Below are positions 15,101-25,205 of a DNA stretch of 64,000 nt, in pieces. The first letter of the stretch is position 1. Every line of letters starts with the position of its first letter. Under the pieces are notes generated by a model. It saw nothing but the letters and a program-made list of their open reading frames with translations, did no database searches and was not told where the DNA came from. The position numbers and the translations under genes were made by a program. Origin of the DNA: Siderastrea siderea (Eukaryota; Cnidaria; Anthozoa; Scleractinia; Rhizangiidae); NCBI GenBank assembly GCA_964030785.1, contig OZ034979.1, positions 38,474,984-38,538,983 of the forward strand, read 5' to 3'.

Positions 15101-16317
15101 ATCCGGGACACACCGACATCACCAAGTACTTTGGCCTCGTCCAATGCAAAGTCCTGCCGCCACGTCATCTCTACCATCCTGTCCTGCCTTACCGTCATGA
15201 CTCCAAACTGCTTTTTCCTCTCTGTGCTGCCTGTGTGGAACAAGAGATGGCCAAACGATCCTTAGATAGATGCGCAGAATGTGTGCACACCGACGAACAG
15301 CGAGCCCTGACTGGAACATGGTGTAGCCCCGAATTATCTAAAGCGGTGGACTTGGGGTACGAAATCCAGTACATCTATGAGGTCTGGCATTTTGACGAGA
15401 CGTGTGAAGGACTCTTCAAAGACTACGTCAACACCTGGTTGAAAATTAAGCAAGAAGCCAGCGGGTGGCCATCCTGGGTCGGTGAGGACGAAACCAAACG
15501 CCAGCAATACCTTCGAGAGTACTTCGAACATGAAGGCATCCAATTGGAGTACGACAAGATTAAGAAGAATCCGGGGTTGCGTACCCTCGCTAAAATGATG
15601 CTCAATTCCATGTGGGGCAAGTTTGGACAACGTCTGAACAAGACCCAAGTCCAAACATTTGATGACCCTCAAGCCTTCCACCGTTTTCTAGATACCAGTA
15701 CTTTGGAGGTACGTCACGTCTCCGTTATCAATGACCAATTAGTGGAGGTGCATTACCAGTACCAAGACGAAGACATCCCCGTGTCACCTAACCTCAACAT
15801 CTTTGTAGCCTGTTTCACTACCTGTTGGGCCCGGCTCCGACTGTATGCAGCCCTGGAACAGCTGGGGGAACGTGTCCTCTACTACGACACGGACTCCGTC
15901 ATCTACTGGACAGACCAGAATCAATCAACCCCGGTCTTGGGCGATTACCTCGGCGAGTTTACGAGTGAATTGGACCCTGACGATTTCATTGTGGAATTTG
16001 TGTCAGGGGGTCCCAAGAACTACGGGTACCAAACCCAAAAGGGTCACGTCGAGTGCAAGGTGCGAGGTTTCCGCCTTAACAGCGAAGGCAAAACCCAATT
16101 GAATTACAACATCATGCGTCAGAATGTCCTGGACGAAATCCAGAAGCCACTTCTACGACCCCGCCAAAATCAAGTCGTCATGACCTACCAGATCGTGCGC
16201 GATCCCAAACACTATCAACTGTACACCTTCCCCGAGTATAAACGTTACCAGCTGGTGTATGACAAGAGAGTCGTGGATCCTGTCACCTTCCAAACCCACC
16301 CTTATGGATACCAGTGA
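12184..16317 (+). CDS. POLB: Protein-primed family B DNA polymerase
   Basis: A 1377-residue polymerase, full length and unbroken. The acidic N-terminus leads to a Cys/His-rich zinc region at about 375-500 (CAHCWKP, CRACCQKEC, CPSCHEY). Exonuclease motifs are FDIEAM (about 544-549), LAHNFQGYDGYF and YCKSDVRLL (about 726-734). Polymerase motifs are DVTSLYP (A, about 949), LNSMWGKFG (B, about 1140) and YYDTDSVIY (C, about 1233). All catalytic Asp/Glu residues are present. It replicates the element, probably from protein-primed ends. It is the only large gene right of the divergent promoter. Confidence 0.96.
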   Translation: MSSRQDEEEAGPSGLARREIMSLLGLEMSDSEKEEEDETTTTTSCVGPMLCTEDIPDSDEICEEALDRFERQRAFQTHLLKQTGGGLDTSIGAGTFDFELQPYVNRLSNRLGVRERHFNTQLRQRGNFIPNQSMTRALEEGLRRAVNQVLTTTTPPLHDQDRLYFTIASNRLHNNFQGWGLRAGEWRQGGDRVEALFQRLAQALNSNEQFEMDDSFQVSITQVHHAPQGTGKPRQIKPGHQPLRNLIPKKRSIIQIQNRDDLCCARALVTAKAKVDQPPKWSSIRQGGKIQKELALLLHHEANVPFGPCGYDALTQFSTTPSLTGYQILLVDADRSFHITTFGPLQDKQLILLHEKGHYDVITKLPAFFGSSYVCAHCWKPYNVEGRHRCNNKRHCRACCQKECPDFLEAYPRGQKATQRCQQCHRDFFGDTCFQMHLVKDHAGKPVTNLDSSVCFRRRRCPKCLILLPACHIDKHQCGYIDCPSCHEYVDGATHRCFIQIATQDKKKRKRKRSGGPRAKRRVGVDATPEEEEDDDLPPLHVFFDIEAMQPQEQHIANLVVAETEDDDQPVCFPGNHCVRDFLEWLDTLTLHDTRQVNVLAHNFQGYDGYFIIHQYYHDNRLVEQLRNGCKLLQVQHDRIRFIDSLSFFQMPLSAFPKTFGLTDVCKGYFPHKFNHPDHQNYVGPFPALDYYMPETMSPEGKQALETWHQEQRDEVFDFRKELVKYCKSDVRLLKEGCLTFKRLFETLTGFNPFDHITIASACNRDLRMNRMIPNSIASEPVRGWKNNINYSKVALEWLTWCAQQQQTIQHARNAGEYCIPGTNFHVDGFDASTNTIYEFHGCFWHGCRRCFPIRHESHLRHYDRTMQDVYETTQQRIQQFRELGYHVIEMWECDWSRLKDTSLDIRTYLGTLDFTEPLNPRDAFCGGRTNAVKLYHRVTPNQQIHYIDVTSLYPWVNKTCVYPKGHPRVIFNPGHTDITKYFGLVQCKVLPPRHLYHPVLPYRHDSKLLFPLCAACVEQEMAKRSLDRCAECVHTDEQRALTGTWCSPELSKAVDLGYEIQYIYEVWHFDETCEGLFKDYVNTWLKIKQEASGWPSWVGEDETKRQQYLREYFEHEGIQLEYDKIKKNPGLRTLAKMMLNSMWGKFGQRLNKTQVQTFDDPQAFHRFLDTSTLEVRHVSVINDQLVEVHYQYQDEDIPVSPNLNIFVACFTTCWARLRLYAALEQLGERVLYYDTDSVIYWTDQNQSTPVLGDYLGEFTSELDPDDFIVEFVSGGPKNYGYQTQKGHVECKVRGFRLNSEGKTQLNYNIMRQNVLDEIQKPLLRPRQNQVVMTYQIVRDPKHYQLYTFPEYKRYQLVYDKRVVDPVTFQTHPYGYQ

Positions 16318-16674
16318 GACTCTTTCCTAAGAGTATACCAAGTCGTTGCCGTTCCTTGCCCATTGGAAAGCTTGCGTCATGTTTTGACTGCGTTTTTCGT
16401 CGTGGTGAGAGCCCATGAAGTCACCTTCACGTTCATTTGCCACATCGCCTGTGCATCGCTATCGTCATCATCTGTGATTTGTCCCTTGGAATCTTTACCT
16501 GCTTGCTTGCTTGCTGGCTTGGGAGCCATCAATGACATCATCTTGACCGAGCCCATGACGTCACCTTCCATCCTTGGCTTCATCTTGCAGGTCCCCGGTC
16601 CGGAGTTGTTGAACGATTCGGTTGTCCTCATAGTATTTTGGGTGTCTACCTCTTGTGAAATGGAACACTCCTTT
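16318..16674. other. Subterminal region after PolB with degenerate 140-bp duplication
   Basis: GAGCCCATGAAGTCACCTTC (about 16,409) recurs as GAGCCCATGACGTCACCTTC (about 16,551). The second copy contains a CRE-type TGACGTCA. A TTGC microrepeat lies near 16,502. There is no clear poly(A) signal directly after PolB. Confidence 0.5.
16377..16631 (-). CDS. Possible small minus-strand protein near the right end
   Basis: An open frame of 84 residues (103 from an ATG at 16688) with an acidic patch TDDDDSDAQAMW and Lys-rich flanks. It matches nothing I recognise. Its composition is not that of a simple repeat, and the subterminal place is one where Polintons sometimes carry a small gene. It could equally be chance. 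Confidence 0.25.
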   Translation of the reverse strand: MRTTESFNNSGPGTCKMKPRMEGDVMGSVKMMSLMAPKPASKQAGKDSKGQITDDDDSDAQAMWQMNVKVTSWALTTTKNAVKT

Positions 16675-17075
16675 TGATAAAGGAACACTCATCTCAACTC
16701 ATCTTCTCAAATGGAACACTCAGCCCATATCAAAAGGAATACTCATCATGGAACACTCATATTATTAAAAGGAACTCAAAGGAATACTCATATTATTAAA
16801 AGGAACTCAAAGGAATACTCATCATGGAACACTCATATTATTAAAAGGAACTCATTAAAAGGAACACTCATATTATCAAAAGGAACTCAAAGGAACACTC
16901 ATATTATCAAAAGGAACTCATTAATAGGAACACTCATATTATCAAAAGGAACTCAAAGGAACACTCATATTATCAAAAGGAACTCATTAATAGGAACACT
17001 CATATTATCAAAAGGAACTCAAAGGAACACTCATATTATCAAAAGGAACTCATTAATAGGAACACTCATATAAAC
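16675..17075. repeat. Subterminal tandem array, 66-bp higher-order unit
   Basis: Short motifs GGAACACTCAT and AAAAGGAACTCA alternate in half-units of about 32 bases. At the right side the pair forms an exact 66-bp unit, with TTAATAGG at 16921, 16987 and 17053. Half-units diverge toward the left. Such arrays are typical of Polinton terminal repeats. An open plus-strand frame through it is only a result of the periodicity. Confidence 0.85.
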
Positions 17076-17453
17076 ATCTGTGGTTTGGAGTAAACTTTAT
17101 TGAAAGGAAATCTTTCCACAGTACCCCATGCGAGCAACATGCATTTCCACTATTTCATCGAAAACCATATCGTCTCCTCCCTTAAGAACTCAGCGTCGCA
17201 ATGCTTCTCCTTCCCCTTCGGACATGGAACTCTCATCATCTGCTTCCCCTTGTGACATGGAACTCTCATCCTCTGCAAGCCATGGATTTTTACATTAAAA
17301 TATTTTCTTTCCAACTTATAAATGCCTTTTGCTTGATGTGCCATATCAAACCCATATCAAATCCATATCTGGGCCATATATGGGTCACCCCCGTTCCCAA
17401 AATTGGACTTTGGACTTTGAGCCCGCGTTTTCTCAGCAGTTTTACTTCCCCTT
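17076..17453. other. Element end or junction region
   Basis: Two more copies of a GACATGGAACTCTCATC motif occur near 17,220 and 17,257. A CATATCAAACCCATATCAAATCC stretch runs near 17,340. Whether this belongs to the element's terminal repeat or to host DNA cannot be settled without the left end. No gene seen. Confidence 0.4.
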
Positions 17454-17592
17454 GAGCCCACGATCCATTTTTCCTACTCGCCAGCGGTTTCCCCTTCCAA
17501 ATCACGTGACTTCCGGTTGCATGAGCCTGCGATCCCTTTTTTCCTTACTGGTCAGCGGTTTCCCCTCTTAAAAACACGTGACTTCCGGTTCC
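17454..17592. promoter_or_regulatory. Two 69-bp tandem units each with E-box plus ETS site
   Basis: Units start GAGCCCACGATCC (17454) and GAGCCTGCGATCC (17523). Each carries CAGCGGTTTCCCCT and CACGTGACTTCCGG (17503 and 17575). CACGTGAC joined to CTTCCGG is a classic pairing in housekeeping promoters. A truncated third unit starts at 17419. Confidence 0.6.
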
Positions 17593-17656
17593 GGTTATGA
17601 AGTCATCCTTACATCAAAACGAGGCTCACTTGGCCCAACGGGCTTACATTACTACT

Positions 17657-18670
17657 CGCATTGGTTTGAACTCACTGGGGACACGCCCTATCGGTAAGTT
17701 TCGTGGGAGACAAAAGATATGTTTTTGTCGTATGCTAATTTCCAACTTTAACAAAAGCATCATTGTTATAAACTTTTATAGTGGGTGTTTGTTCCGAGGC
17801 AAGGCCGAGGAATTTTAGACCCGATAAAACACTGCTGCTCGTTTATTTAACATTACCTAGTTTCAAAAACTACGCAAATGAATTGCAAAACTGTACTTGT
17901 ATGCATGTATTTCTCTTTAAAATATCACCACCCTTCAGTGTCAACGAGATGCACGTGGACCATGTTAGCAAGTCATCAGAACAGGTCGCCTCGCATTTTT
18001 AATGAATTTTGTTTATTTTTCTTCATAATTAGCACCAATAATAATGTAATTCAAGACATTTTAATATATTTTTTTCAATTTTGAAGAACTCTGTTGGAAC
18101 CCACATGTGCACACAACTAAAGGTAAAAATGGTGTCTGGTGTCGAAATACACTAGAAATAGATATTTTTTGAAATCCAATAGAATGATCTATCTGTACTC
18201 GCAATGACCGCGATGCACGATTGGCCGAACGTTGCCTCCTGTTGGGTGAGATGGAGTATATTGTAACTTCATATAGTTTATTTCTACATCTTCCTTGGTT
18301 ATCTTGCCCCGTGAAAACAGTGTGTCAAATAACTGAGGTCAAGTTATCAGACCACAGTTAGAAAAAAAACCTTCGTAGAACTCTCTCGTGAAAACAAGGC
18401 ATTGGTCCCCATACTGCATACTTATACCGATTAAAATTATTATTTCTAAAAAGAACTTTCGAAATACCGAACGAATATAGGTTAGAAATCTGCATCCCTG
18501 CAAAGCTCTGACTGAACGACTTCTTCAGTATCTTCAGAGGTATTGAGATACCTCTACCGCGAAACCGGGAACAGAAATAATACTGATTAACTTAACTTAT
18601 GCAATTTGTGCAGGCTCCCTGTTATGCAACAATGGACAAACTAAGTGATTTCAATGACATTTTCAATAGG
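17657..18670 (+). repeat. 1,014-bp direct duplication, copy A
   Basis: Nearly identical to 19796-20809 at a constant offset of 2,139 bases, from CGCATTGGTTTG to TTTCAATAGG. One mismatch was seen near the right end (ACATTTTC against ACAGTTTC). It begins GGGACACGCCC and has a GACAAAAGATATG/TTTTTGTC hairpin. No gene was recognised inside. Confidence 0.9.
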
Positions 18671-19795
18671 GTTTTCCGATTTAGCGGAATCGGAAAGACT
18701 TTTTCCGCCTTGCTGGCTAATTGAGGATGAAAATGTGTTGTTGATTCAATTTGCACAATGCATTTTCAGTTATTCTTGTCCATTTTCTATTGAGATACTT
18801 GACAATAATAAAGCCTTTTTAAAGCAAATACAATAGGTTGCCTCGATTTCAAAACAATTCAAAAACTCATTAATAATTCATAAGCCCCATGAACCTATCA
18901 AATGAGCTCACGTGCAGAGACTTTATATCTAATTAAAAACACTCCCAATTAGTATGCGGTGTTTATCAGATACAAAGTCAGTGCATGTGACTTAATTATG
19001 AATATTAATTATCAAAACATAAACTGACACAAAAAATGGTGACTGAACATTTCATCTGATTCTTTCAAGTAATTTTATTACATTACACAGTGGATTTACG
19101 TTTTCAGTAGTCATTAAACGGCTTTCGCTATTCTCTTTGAAAACATCGTAAGTAAACAAAAGTGAAGCGACTATAACGTAACTTCAGTATCCAAGTGTTG
19201 AAATTTTGCCTTCACCTGAGACCACGTGGGTTCCACAGTTAATAAAAGAATCTGGTTATGAAGCTCAGCAAAGTCTTTTGTTTTATGTTTTTGTTACCGT
19301 TTTTAGCCTTGACCGTGCACAAACAACAATAGGTTTGAATTTTGTATGAGCAACGAACCAATAAAAATGTCACTGTTAAGTTATTCAGCCATAGGGTGCG
19401 AACGTAAAACAAAAGATTGTGCACGGTCGTAGAACTTTCAACATAAATTGCAGCACCTTTGCTTGTTTGTTTGTTTTTCTCAGCACCTTTGTTTTGGCCT
19501 TTGAAACTTGCAAGGTTTCATAACCAGTCCCTCGAGTAACTATGGTGGGTTCAGTACAGGCAATTTACTTCTCGTCGTTCTCTGTCGCTCAACAGAAAAA
19601 TCATACACCACTTACTCACTTACCAAGCGAGTTGTCTTTAAAATAGCTCTGTTTGGCGGGTTCCCCTTTTCTTCTTCAGAATTTTCGGCTCTCAAAACGT
19701 TTGACAAAAAGAAGCGATGTTGACTCCTTCGAAGCCAGAGCACGTATGAGACAAAAGATGTTTTTGTCGTATAACAATTTCTTCCTTTTCAAAAG
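18671..19795. other. Spacer between the two duplication copies
   Basis: AT-rich unique DNA. It begins with GGTTTTCCGATTTAGCGGAA, whose reverse complement appears just beyond copy B. Near 19,749 it carries a degenerate copy of the GAGACAAAAGATG...TTTTTGTCGTAT hairpin found at the start of each copy. No gene seen. Confidence 0.6.
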
Positions 19796-20809
19796 CGCAT
19801 TGGTTTGAACTCACTGGGGACACGCCCTATCGGTAAGTTTCGTGGGAGACAAAAGATATGTTTTTGTCGTATGCTAATTTCCAACTTTAACAAAAGCATC
19901 ATTGTTATAAACTTTTATAGTGGGTGTTTGTTCCGAGGCAAGGCCGAGGAATTTTAGACCCGATAAAACACTGCTGCTCGTTTATTTAACATTACCTAGT
20001 TTCAAAAACTACGCAAATGAATTGCAAAACTGTACTTGTATGCATGTATTTCTCTTTAAAATATCACCACCCTTCAGTGTCAACGAGATGCACGTGGACC
20101 ATGTTAGCAAGTCATCAGAACAGGTCGCCTCGCATTTTTAATGAATTTTGTTTATTTTTCTTCATAATTAGCACCAATAATAATGTAATTCAAGACATTT
20201 TAATATATTTTTTTCAATTTTGAAGAACTCTGTTGGAACCCACATGTGCACACAACTAAAGGTAAAAATGGTGTCTGGTGTCGAAATACACTAGAAATAG
20301 ATATTTTTTGAAATCCAATAGAATGATCTATCTGTACTCGCAATGACCGCGATGCACGATTGGCCGAACGTTGCCTCCTGTTGGGTGAGATGGAGTATAT
20401 TGTAACTTCATATAGTTTATTTCTACATCTTCCTTGGTTATCTTGCCCCGTGAAAACAGTGTGTCAAATAACTGAGGTCAAGTTATCAGACCACAGTTAG
20501 AAAAAAAACCTTCGTAGAACTCTCTCGTGAAAACAAGGCATTGGTCCCCATACTGCATACTTATACCGATTAAAATTATTATTTCTAAAAAGAACTTTCG
20601 AAATACCGAACGAATATAGGTTAGAAATCTGCATCCCTGCAAAGCTCTGACTGAACGACTTCTTCAGTATCTTCAGAGGTATTGAGATACCTCTACCGCG
20701 AAACCGGGAACAGAAATAATACTGATTAACTTAACTTATGCAATTTGTGCAGGCTCCCTGTTATGCAACAATGGACAAACTAAGTGATTTCAATGACAGT
20801 TTCAATAGG
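19796..20809 (+). repeat. 1,014-bp direct duplication, copy B
   Basis: Second copy of the 17657-18670 sequence. After the shared end it continues GCGGAAAAATGTG and, about 30 bases later, TTCCGCTAAATCGGAAAACCC, the inverse of the sequence following copy A. Confidence 0.9.
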
Positions 20810-20869
20810 CGGAAAAATGTGTTCCATTTAAGTGAATTTTCCGCTAAATCGGAAAACCCTATTAGAATA

Positions 20870-21337
20870 AAAAGATGGTTCATCGCGCCTCTTTTATGCT
20901 CAGAAGAAATGTGAAAAACATTTAATTGCACGTGCACAACAATGCCGGGCAAATAGAGCCACTTAAAAGTCACAAGCGAGTTTGCCCTTTTGCCAGCGGT
21001 GCCTGTGCTCGTTGTGCCAGCCATGACCACATCTTGGCGCACAAAAATAACATTCGAGTGTAAAACAAGCACAACAAAGGAATGTCATGGAGGAGAAATC
21101 TTTTACAAAATTCAATCACAACCATTACGTCCACACCATGAACCTTTACAATACAAACAATATACTGGTTAAAACGGAACATACAAATAAACACAAAATG
21201 CGATGAAATATTGCTTCAGAGAATGTCGTTTTACCTCCTATCACTTTTCTCCAGTATGTTAAACGCCATTTCCCCCTGTACATTTGCCAAATGGCGATTA
21301 ATGCCGCAAACAAGAAGGTACAGCGTCTTAGGAGGGC
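20870..21337. other. Host intergenic DNA, no feature recognised
   Basis: AT-rich single-copy-looking DNA between the duplication and the foldback element. The short open frames do not resemble genes and carry no paired splice signals. Confidence 0.4.
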
Positions 21338-21806
21338 AGTGTTCCCCCGGGGGGGGGGGTACTCCCATATATAACCTATATAGGTATGTGCCGCTGTGAA
21401 GGGTATGGTTTTCAAGCAGTTTGGTCTGGGATAGGGTATAGAAATCAGTGAGTCTTGGTCTAGGATAGGGTATCAATTACCGGGAAACTAATGGGTGGTG
21501 TGAAAATTTAATCGAATTAATTAATGGGTTTGAAAAACTCGGAAATATAAAATATAAATGAAATCGTGACAATATTGTTGATCGAGAGATGGTTTTCCAT
21601 TAAAAGCACTGTGTGGTTATATTTCTGATGGATAGCTCGAAAATAGCTAGTCTGGGATAGGGTAGGGATTTTTGGCATCTAGTCTAGAATAGGGTTGCAA
21701 AAACGACATGAACGTGGTCTGGTATAGGTTAAGGGTTTCAGAGTCCCAGCGGCACACTCCCATCAAAATTTTTCCGAGTACCCCCCCCCCCCCGGGAGTG
21801 TTCCCC
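21338..21806. mobile_element. Foldback MITE with poly-G/poly-C ends and 10-bp target duplication
   Basis: The termini are inverted: CGGGGGGGGGGGTACTCC on the left and GAGTACCCCC...CCCGGG on the right. AGTGTTCCCC occurs immediately outside both ends (21338-21347 and 21797-21806), consistent with a 10-bp target-site duplication. The interior repeats GGTCTGGGATAGGGTA-like motifs. No coding capacity. A related fragment lies near 37,970-38,100. Confidence 0.75.
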
Positions 21807-22208
21807 GGTCAGCTTCGCAATTCACAAATGAATTTGCAGAGCCGGAAGTTTAAACTGTTTGCGGACATGTGCTCGAGTGGGACTGACAGGTCATCGACAT
21901 TGGTTGACTCAAGTCCGTTGCCTCCAGCTGTTTCCAACTGCGCTTTTAAGTTCATTCTCGTATTCTGCCAGGCAGTAAAAACGTAGGAAATTTCTTCTTC
22001 TTCAGTTTTCGGAGGACGAAAACAAGCTGTTGCCATACTCACGGCTTGGCAGTGACTGAAAATTATTAATAGTTCTATTGTCTCATGCACTCTCTCCTGT
22101 GGGACGTACAGCATTTTGGCATTCATGTCCAATTACCGAATCGCATAACAATACTTTGCATTCAATTTATTGTTTTCATTTGACAAGTAGGATAAAATAT
22201 TCGCGTCC

Positions 22209-22243
22209 GATCTGTATGGGCGTTTACAATGGCTCGCCATTGT

Positions 22244-22260
<17 letters not shown>
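22209..22260. repeat. Perfect 25-bp palindrome with 2-base loop
   Basis: Arms 22209-22233 and 22236-22260 are exact reverse complements around TC. Such a hairpin could be a minimal foldback element or excision relic. Confidence 0.9.
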
Positions 22261-22286
<26 letters not shown>

Positions 22287-22715
22287 ATTACACCCTGATT
22301 AGTACACTTTGTTTCACGGGTTCATGAAAACCACTCTAATGTTAGTAATCAAGGGTTTTGAGTACTCAGAAAATTATTAGTACTCTCAAGCTACAGTACT
22401 TGTTGGATTTCAACTGTAAGAGCACCAGTCATGCAGCAATAATAAATTATTTTAACCATACACATCCTCCGACAACTCTTGCATTAATGTGAGAGAAATA
22501 ATCATTTGTAATTTTTAAACAAACTGCCCTTAAAGGCACTAGAATCTTGATGACTGGGTTTGGCCTTATGATTTTGCACTCAAAGGACTGGTAACCAAAC
22601 ACAACATTTTTATCAATGTTTAATAAACAGTTAATAGGAAAATTGAAATTTAATGCAGTTGCATTTATCCATTCACTCCTGGAGTCACACACTCAAACAG
22701 AAGTTTCAAGTGAAC

Positions 22716-22721
22716 TTTATT
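22716..22721 (-). terminator. Candidate poly(A) signal of the CAP-Gly gene
   Basis: AATAAA on the minus strand, downstream of the last exons found. No better signal was picked out, but intervening exons are unknown. Confidence 0.35.
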
Positions 22722-25077
22722 TTTGTCCCACTCAGTAGATACATAAAATCATACCAAATGTAGCAATTACAATAACTAAAAAACATATTGATAATGATCA
22801 TGATGTATACAAAAATAAATTAAAATTCTTTGAAAAATAACTTTGGAGTTTTGATTTCTAGGATCATGACAATATGGGAAAAACTGAACTAATGAATGAG
22901 AAATGTTTTGTACCCCCCCAAAATGACGACATTCATCACATGTACCTGATGTAATTGCAACTGCTTTAACTACAGTGTATGATGTTAACCTATCTTTTTT
23001 AAAACTAGAGAAAAACATTTTATAGAGTTCGGTAGAGTGTAGAGGAGCAGTGAAGTGTAAAGGTAGATACCAACCACACTTCACTGATACTGAGGCGAAT
23101 ATAACTGTTTTTAATGAGTATATACCAAACCAGGGGATAGCCAGCACCAAATAGTTTTTTCCCCCCCGAGGAAAAAATTGCACGCAAAATCCAGAACAAT
23201 GCTGGAGGGTGAATAGCAGATAATATCCTAAGTCTGTGTAGCAAATCAGAGGGCACAAACAATACTACCCACTGGTTTGGTATTTATTGTTTCTAATAAC
23301 TGCTCATTATCCTGTGTAGCCTGACTCAGATGTTTTGACTCCAAGAACTTTTGCTCTGTCTCTGTCCCTAAGGGAATGGCAGCAAGGAACCTGGGCCCAC
23401 CCGAATCTGACTACATCTCAGAAAGCACAGTGATGATTGCTGTCCAAAGCATATTATTGTACTTAGGCTAATTGAGAAAGCCAGCATCAAGGAGCTAACT
23501 GTTAAATGAAATTTTGGAAAACCACCTACAACTGTAAAGAATAAGGTAAACCAATTTTTTGGTGTTTGGGTAATGTGCCAAAGTAAGCAACAAAATTTCC
23601 TACGAAAAATCTAGCAAACTAAATGGTGACAATTTGAAAAGAGGATTATTACATTAAGGTGAATCTGTGTAAGTCAAAAACTAGAAAATAATCTAACACT
23701 GAGACAGAAATCAAGGCGAAAACTACAATAGAAGAGACAAGGGTGCTCTTTCGGGGCTTCACACCAAGTTTCCTTCAAAAGAGATATCTGAACAAGTAGC
23801 CAAAAATTCTGTCCTGACAACAATGTTCAAGTTCTGGTTTAAAAAGCGTCAAATAAGACCAATCGTTTTTTAGTGGAACTCGTTCAAGTGCACTTCATAC
23901 TAATTTTATCCAGTCATCAGTAGCATGTGATAATCCAGAATCTTTCTCATTTTGTGTTCAGTTGTCTTTCACAAGGATCTGTTTTGTAAAACATGTGGTC
24001 TGTTACAAAGACACAAAAGAGAATGGCTCAATCGCTATTGGATATTCACTGATAGACCTTTGTCCTTAGAGGGGAGAATTTTTTGATTTACTATTTTTTA
24101 TAAAAATGATTATAATTATTGTTTTCCGATTGGCATTATTTGGCTGTTTCCTTAAACGATAAGATGACTCATCCGTGTTTTCCATCAGCAATAATCAACT
24201 TCACTGCACCTTGTGGATCTATGCTGATGGCAAACACGGCCTTGTTATTAATGAGAAAGACTGAGAAATTCATAAAGGATCACAGTAGCACATATAACCT
24301 TGTATTGTCCTGACCCTTCTGTCACTGAACGTAATTATGAAAATTAATGCAAACAGGATTTAAACATTTTCCTAGTCATATCAACATATTCCATCATCAT
24401 TTTGGCACTTATGCTTCTTGTTTACAAGCTACCACAATGACAGTTGTCACAACAATATAATTGTATTCACAGCACAACGTTTAAGCTGCACGACACAGTA
24501 TACATTAGGGGGTGTACCCTTAGCTAAGGGGGGTGGGTGGCAATTACCCTTAAAAATTCCTTCAAAAAATGTTCAATTAATTCTTGCAAGAAATAGGCAA
24601 CTTAAACTGGAAGGAAAAACGAAATGGTGCAGAGAAATTACTGCCAGTCCCCCCCCCCCCCAGATTTCCACCCCACAGTTTTTAATAATACATTACATTT
24701 ACTCCATTCCTATGTCCTTTGTCCATAAATTTGGAACTTTCTTTCTACTCTTAACAGTCCTAATAATTCCCTGGACTATGAGTACTTAAATACAAATAAA
24801 TATTACATAAACCCCCCACTACAACATTAAATATCAGTTCTAAGTTTGATTGTCTGGGACCTACAAACTCTGATCAGAGAAGCAAAGAGAAGTAGGTGTA
24901 AAACAATAAACGGCATCTGGTGATTAAACGTCTGCTGCATATGGACAACAAACACTTTGAACAAGGTCACATTCCTTTGCGCCACCATAAATCTGGATTT
25001 TGCTACTAAAACCTCGATTTTCAGTTCTTTTTCAACAACAAAGCAATCTTACATTGCCATCTGAACGATCTACATAC
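22722..25077 (-). other. Probable 3' part or 3' UTR of the CAP-Gly gene
   Basis: AT-rich DNA between the last exon candidate and the poly(A) signal. A 160-residue minus-strand frame (22776-23258) matches nothing known and probably falls in untranslated sequence. A (C)12 tract occurs near 24,650. Remaining coding exons may be hidden here. Confidence 0.3.
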
Positions 25078-25205
25078 CTAGATTGTACAGCTTGGTGTCT
25101 AAATGACTGTTTGGATGGTTTGGTCCAGTTACCAAACTTGGATATTGCGTTAATTAAATCACTGAATGTATTCACCGAGACTCCACCACAAACAATGATT
25201 TTTCC
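25078..25205 (-). CDS. Candidate CAP-Gly gene exon 17
   Basis: Fits phase 0 after exon 16, with acceptor TATCTGAG and donor GTATG. Encodes GKIIVCGGVSVNTFSDLINA and a Lys/Gln-rich end. The acceptor lacks a strong pyrimidine run and no domain is recognised. Confidence 0.45.

Larger units (their letters stand above)
1..17075. mobile_element. Polinton/Maverick (adintovirus-like) element, left end outside window
   Basis: The hallmark gene set is present: rve integrase with chromodomain, double-jelly-roll major capsid protein, adenain-like protease, FtsK/A32-type packaging ATPase and protein-primed PolB. Integrase and PolB lie at opposite ends, as in Polintons. Genes are packed with overlaps of 1 to about 60 bases, and the region is richer in G+C than the DNA to its right. 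The left terminal repeat is off the window. The right end is placed near the end of the tandem array at 17,075 but could reach as far as about 17,600. All large frames are open, which argues for a recent insertion. Confidence 0.93.

Noticed and set aside
16711..17073. 120-residue frame through the tandem array
   Set aside because: Open only because the repeat unit is a multiple of three; the peptide is a copy of the array.
17781..18084. Two short frames repeated identically at 19,920-20,223
   Set aside because: Their identity only reflects the DNA duplication; no motif or splice support.
22776..23258. 160-residue minus-strand frame
   Set aside because: Long for AT-rich DNA, but no recognisable domain or splice sites; probably 3' UTR of the CAP-Gly gene.
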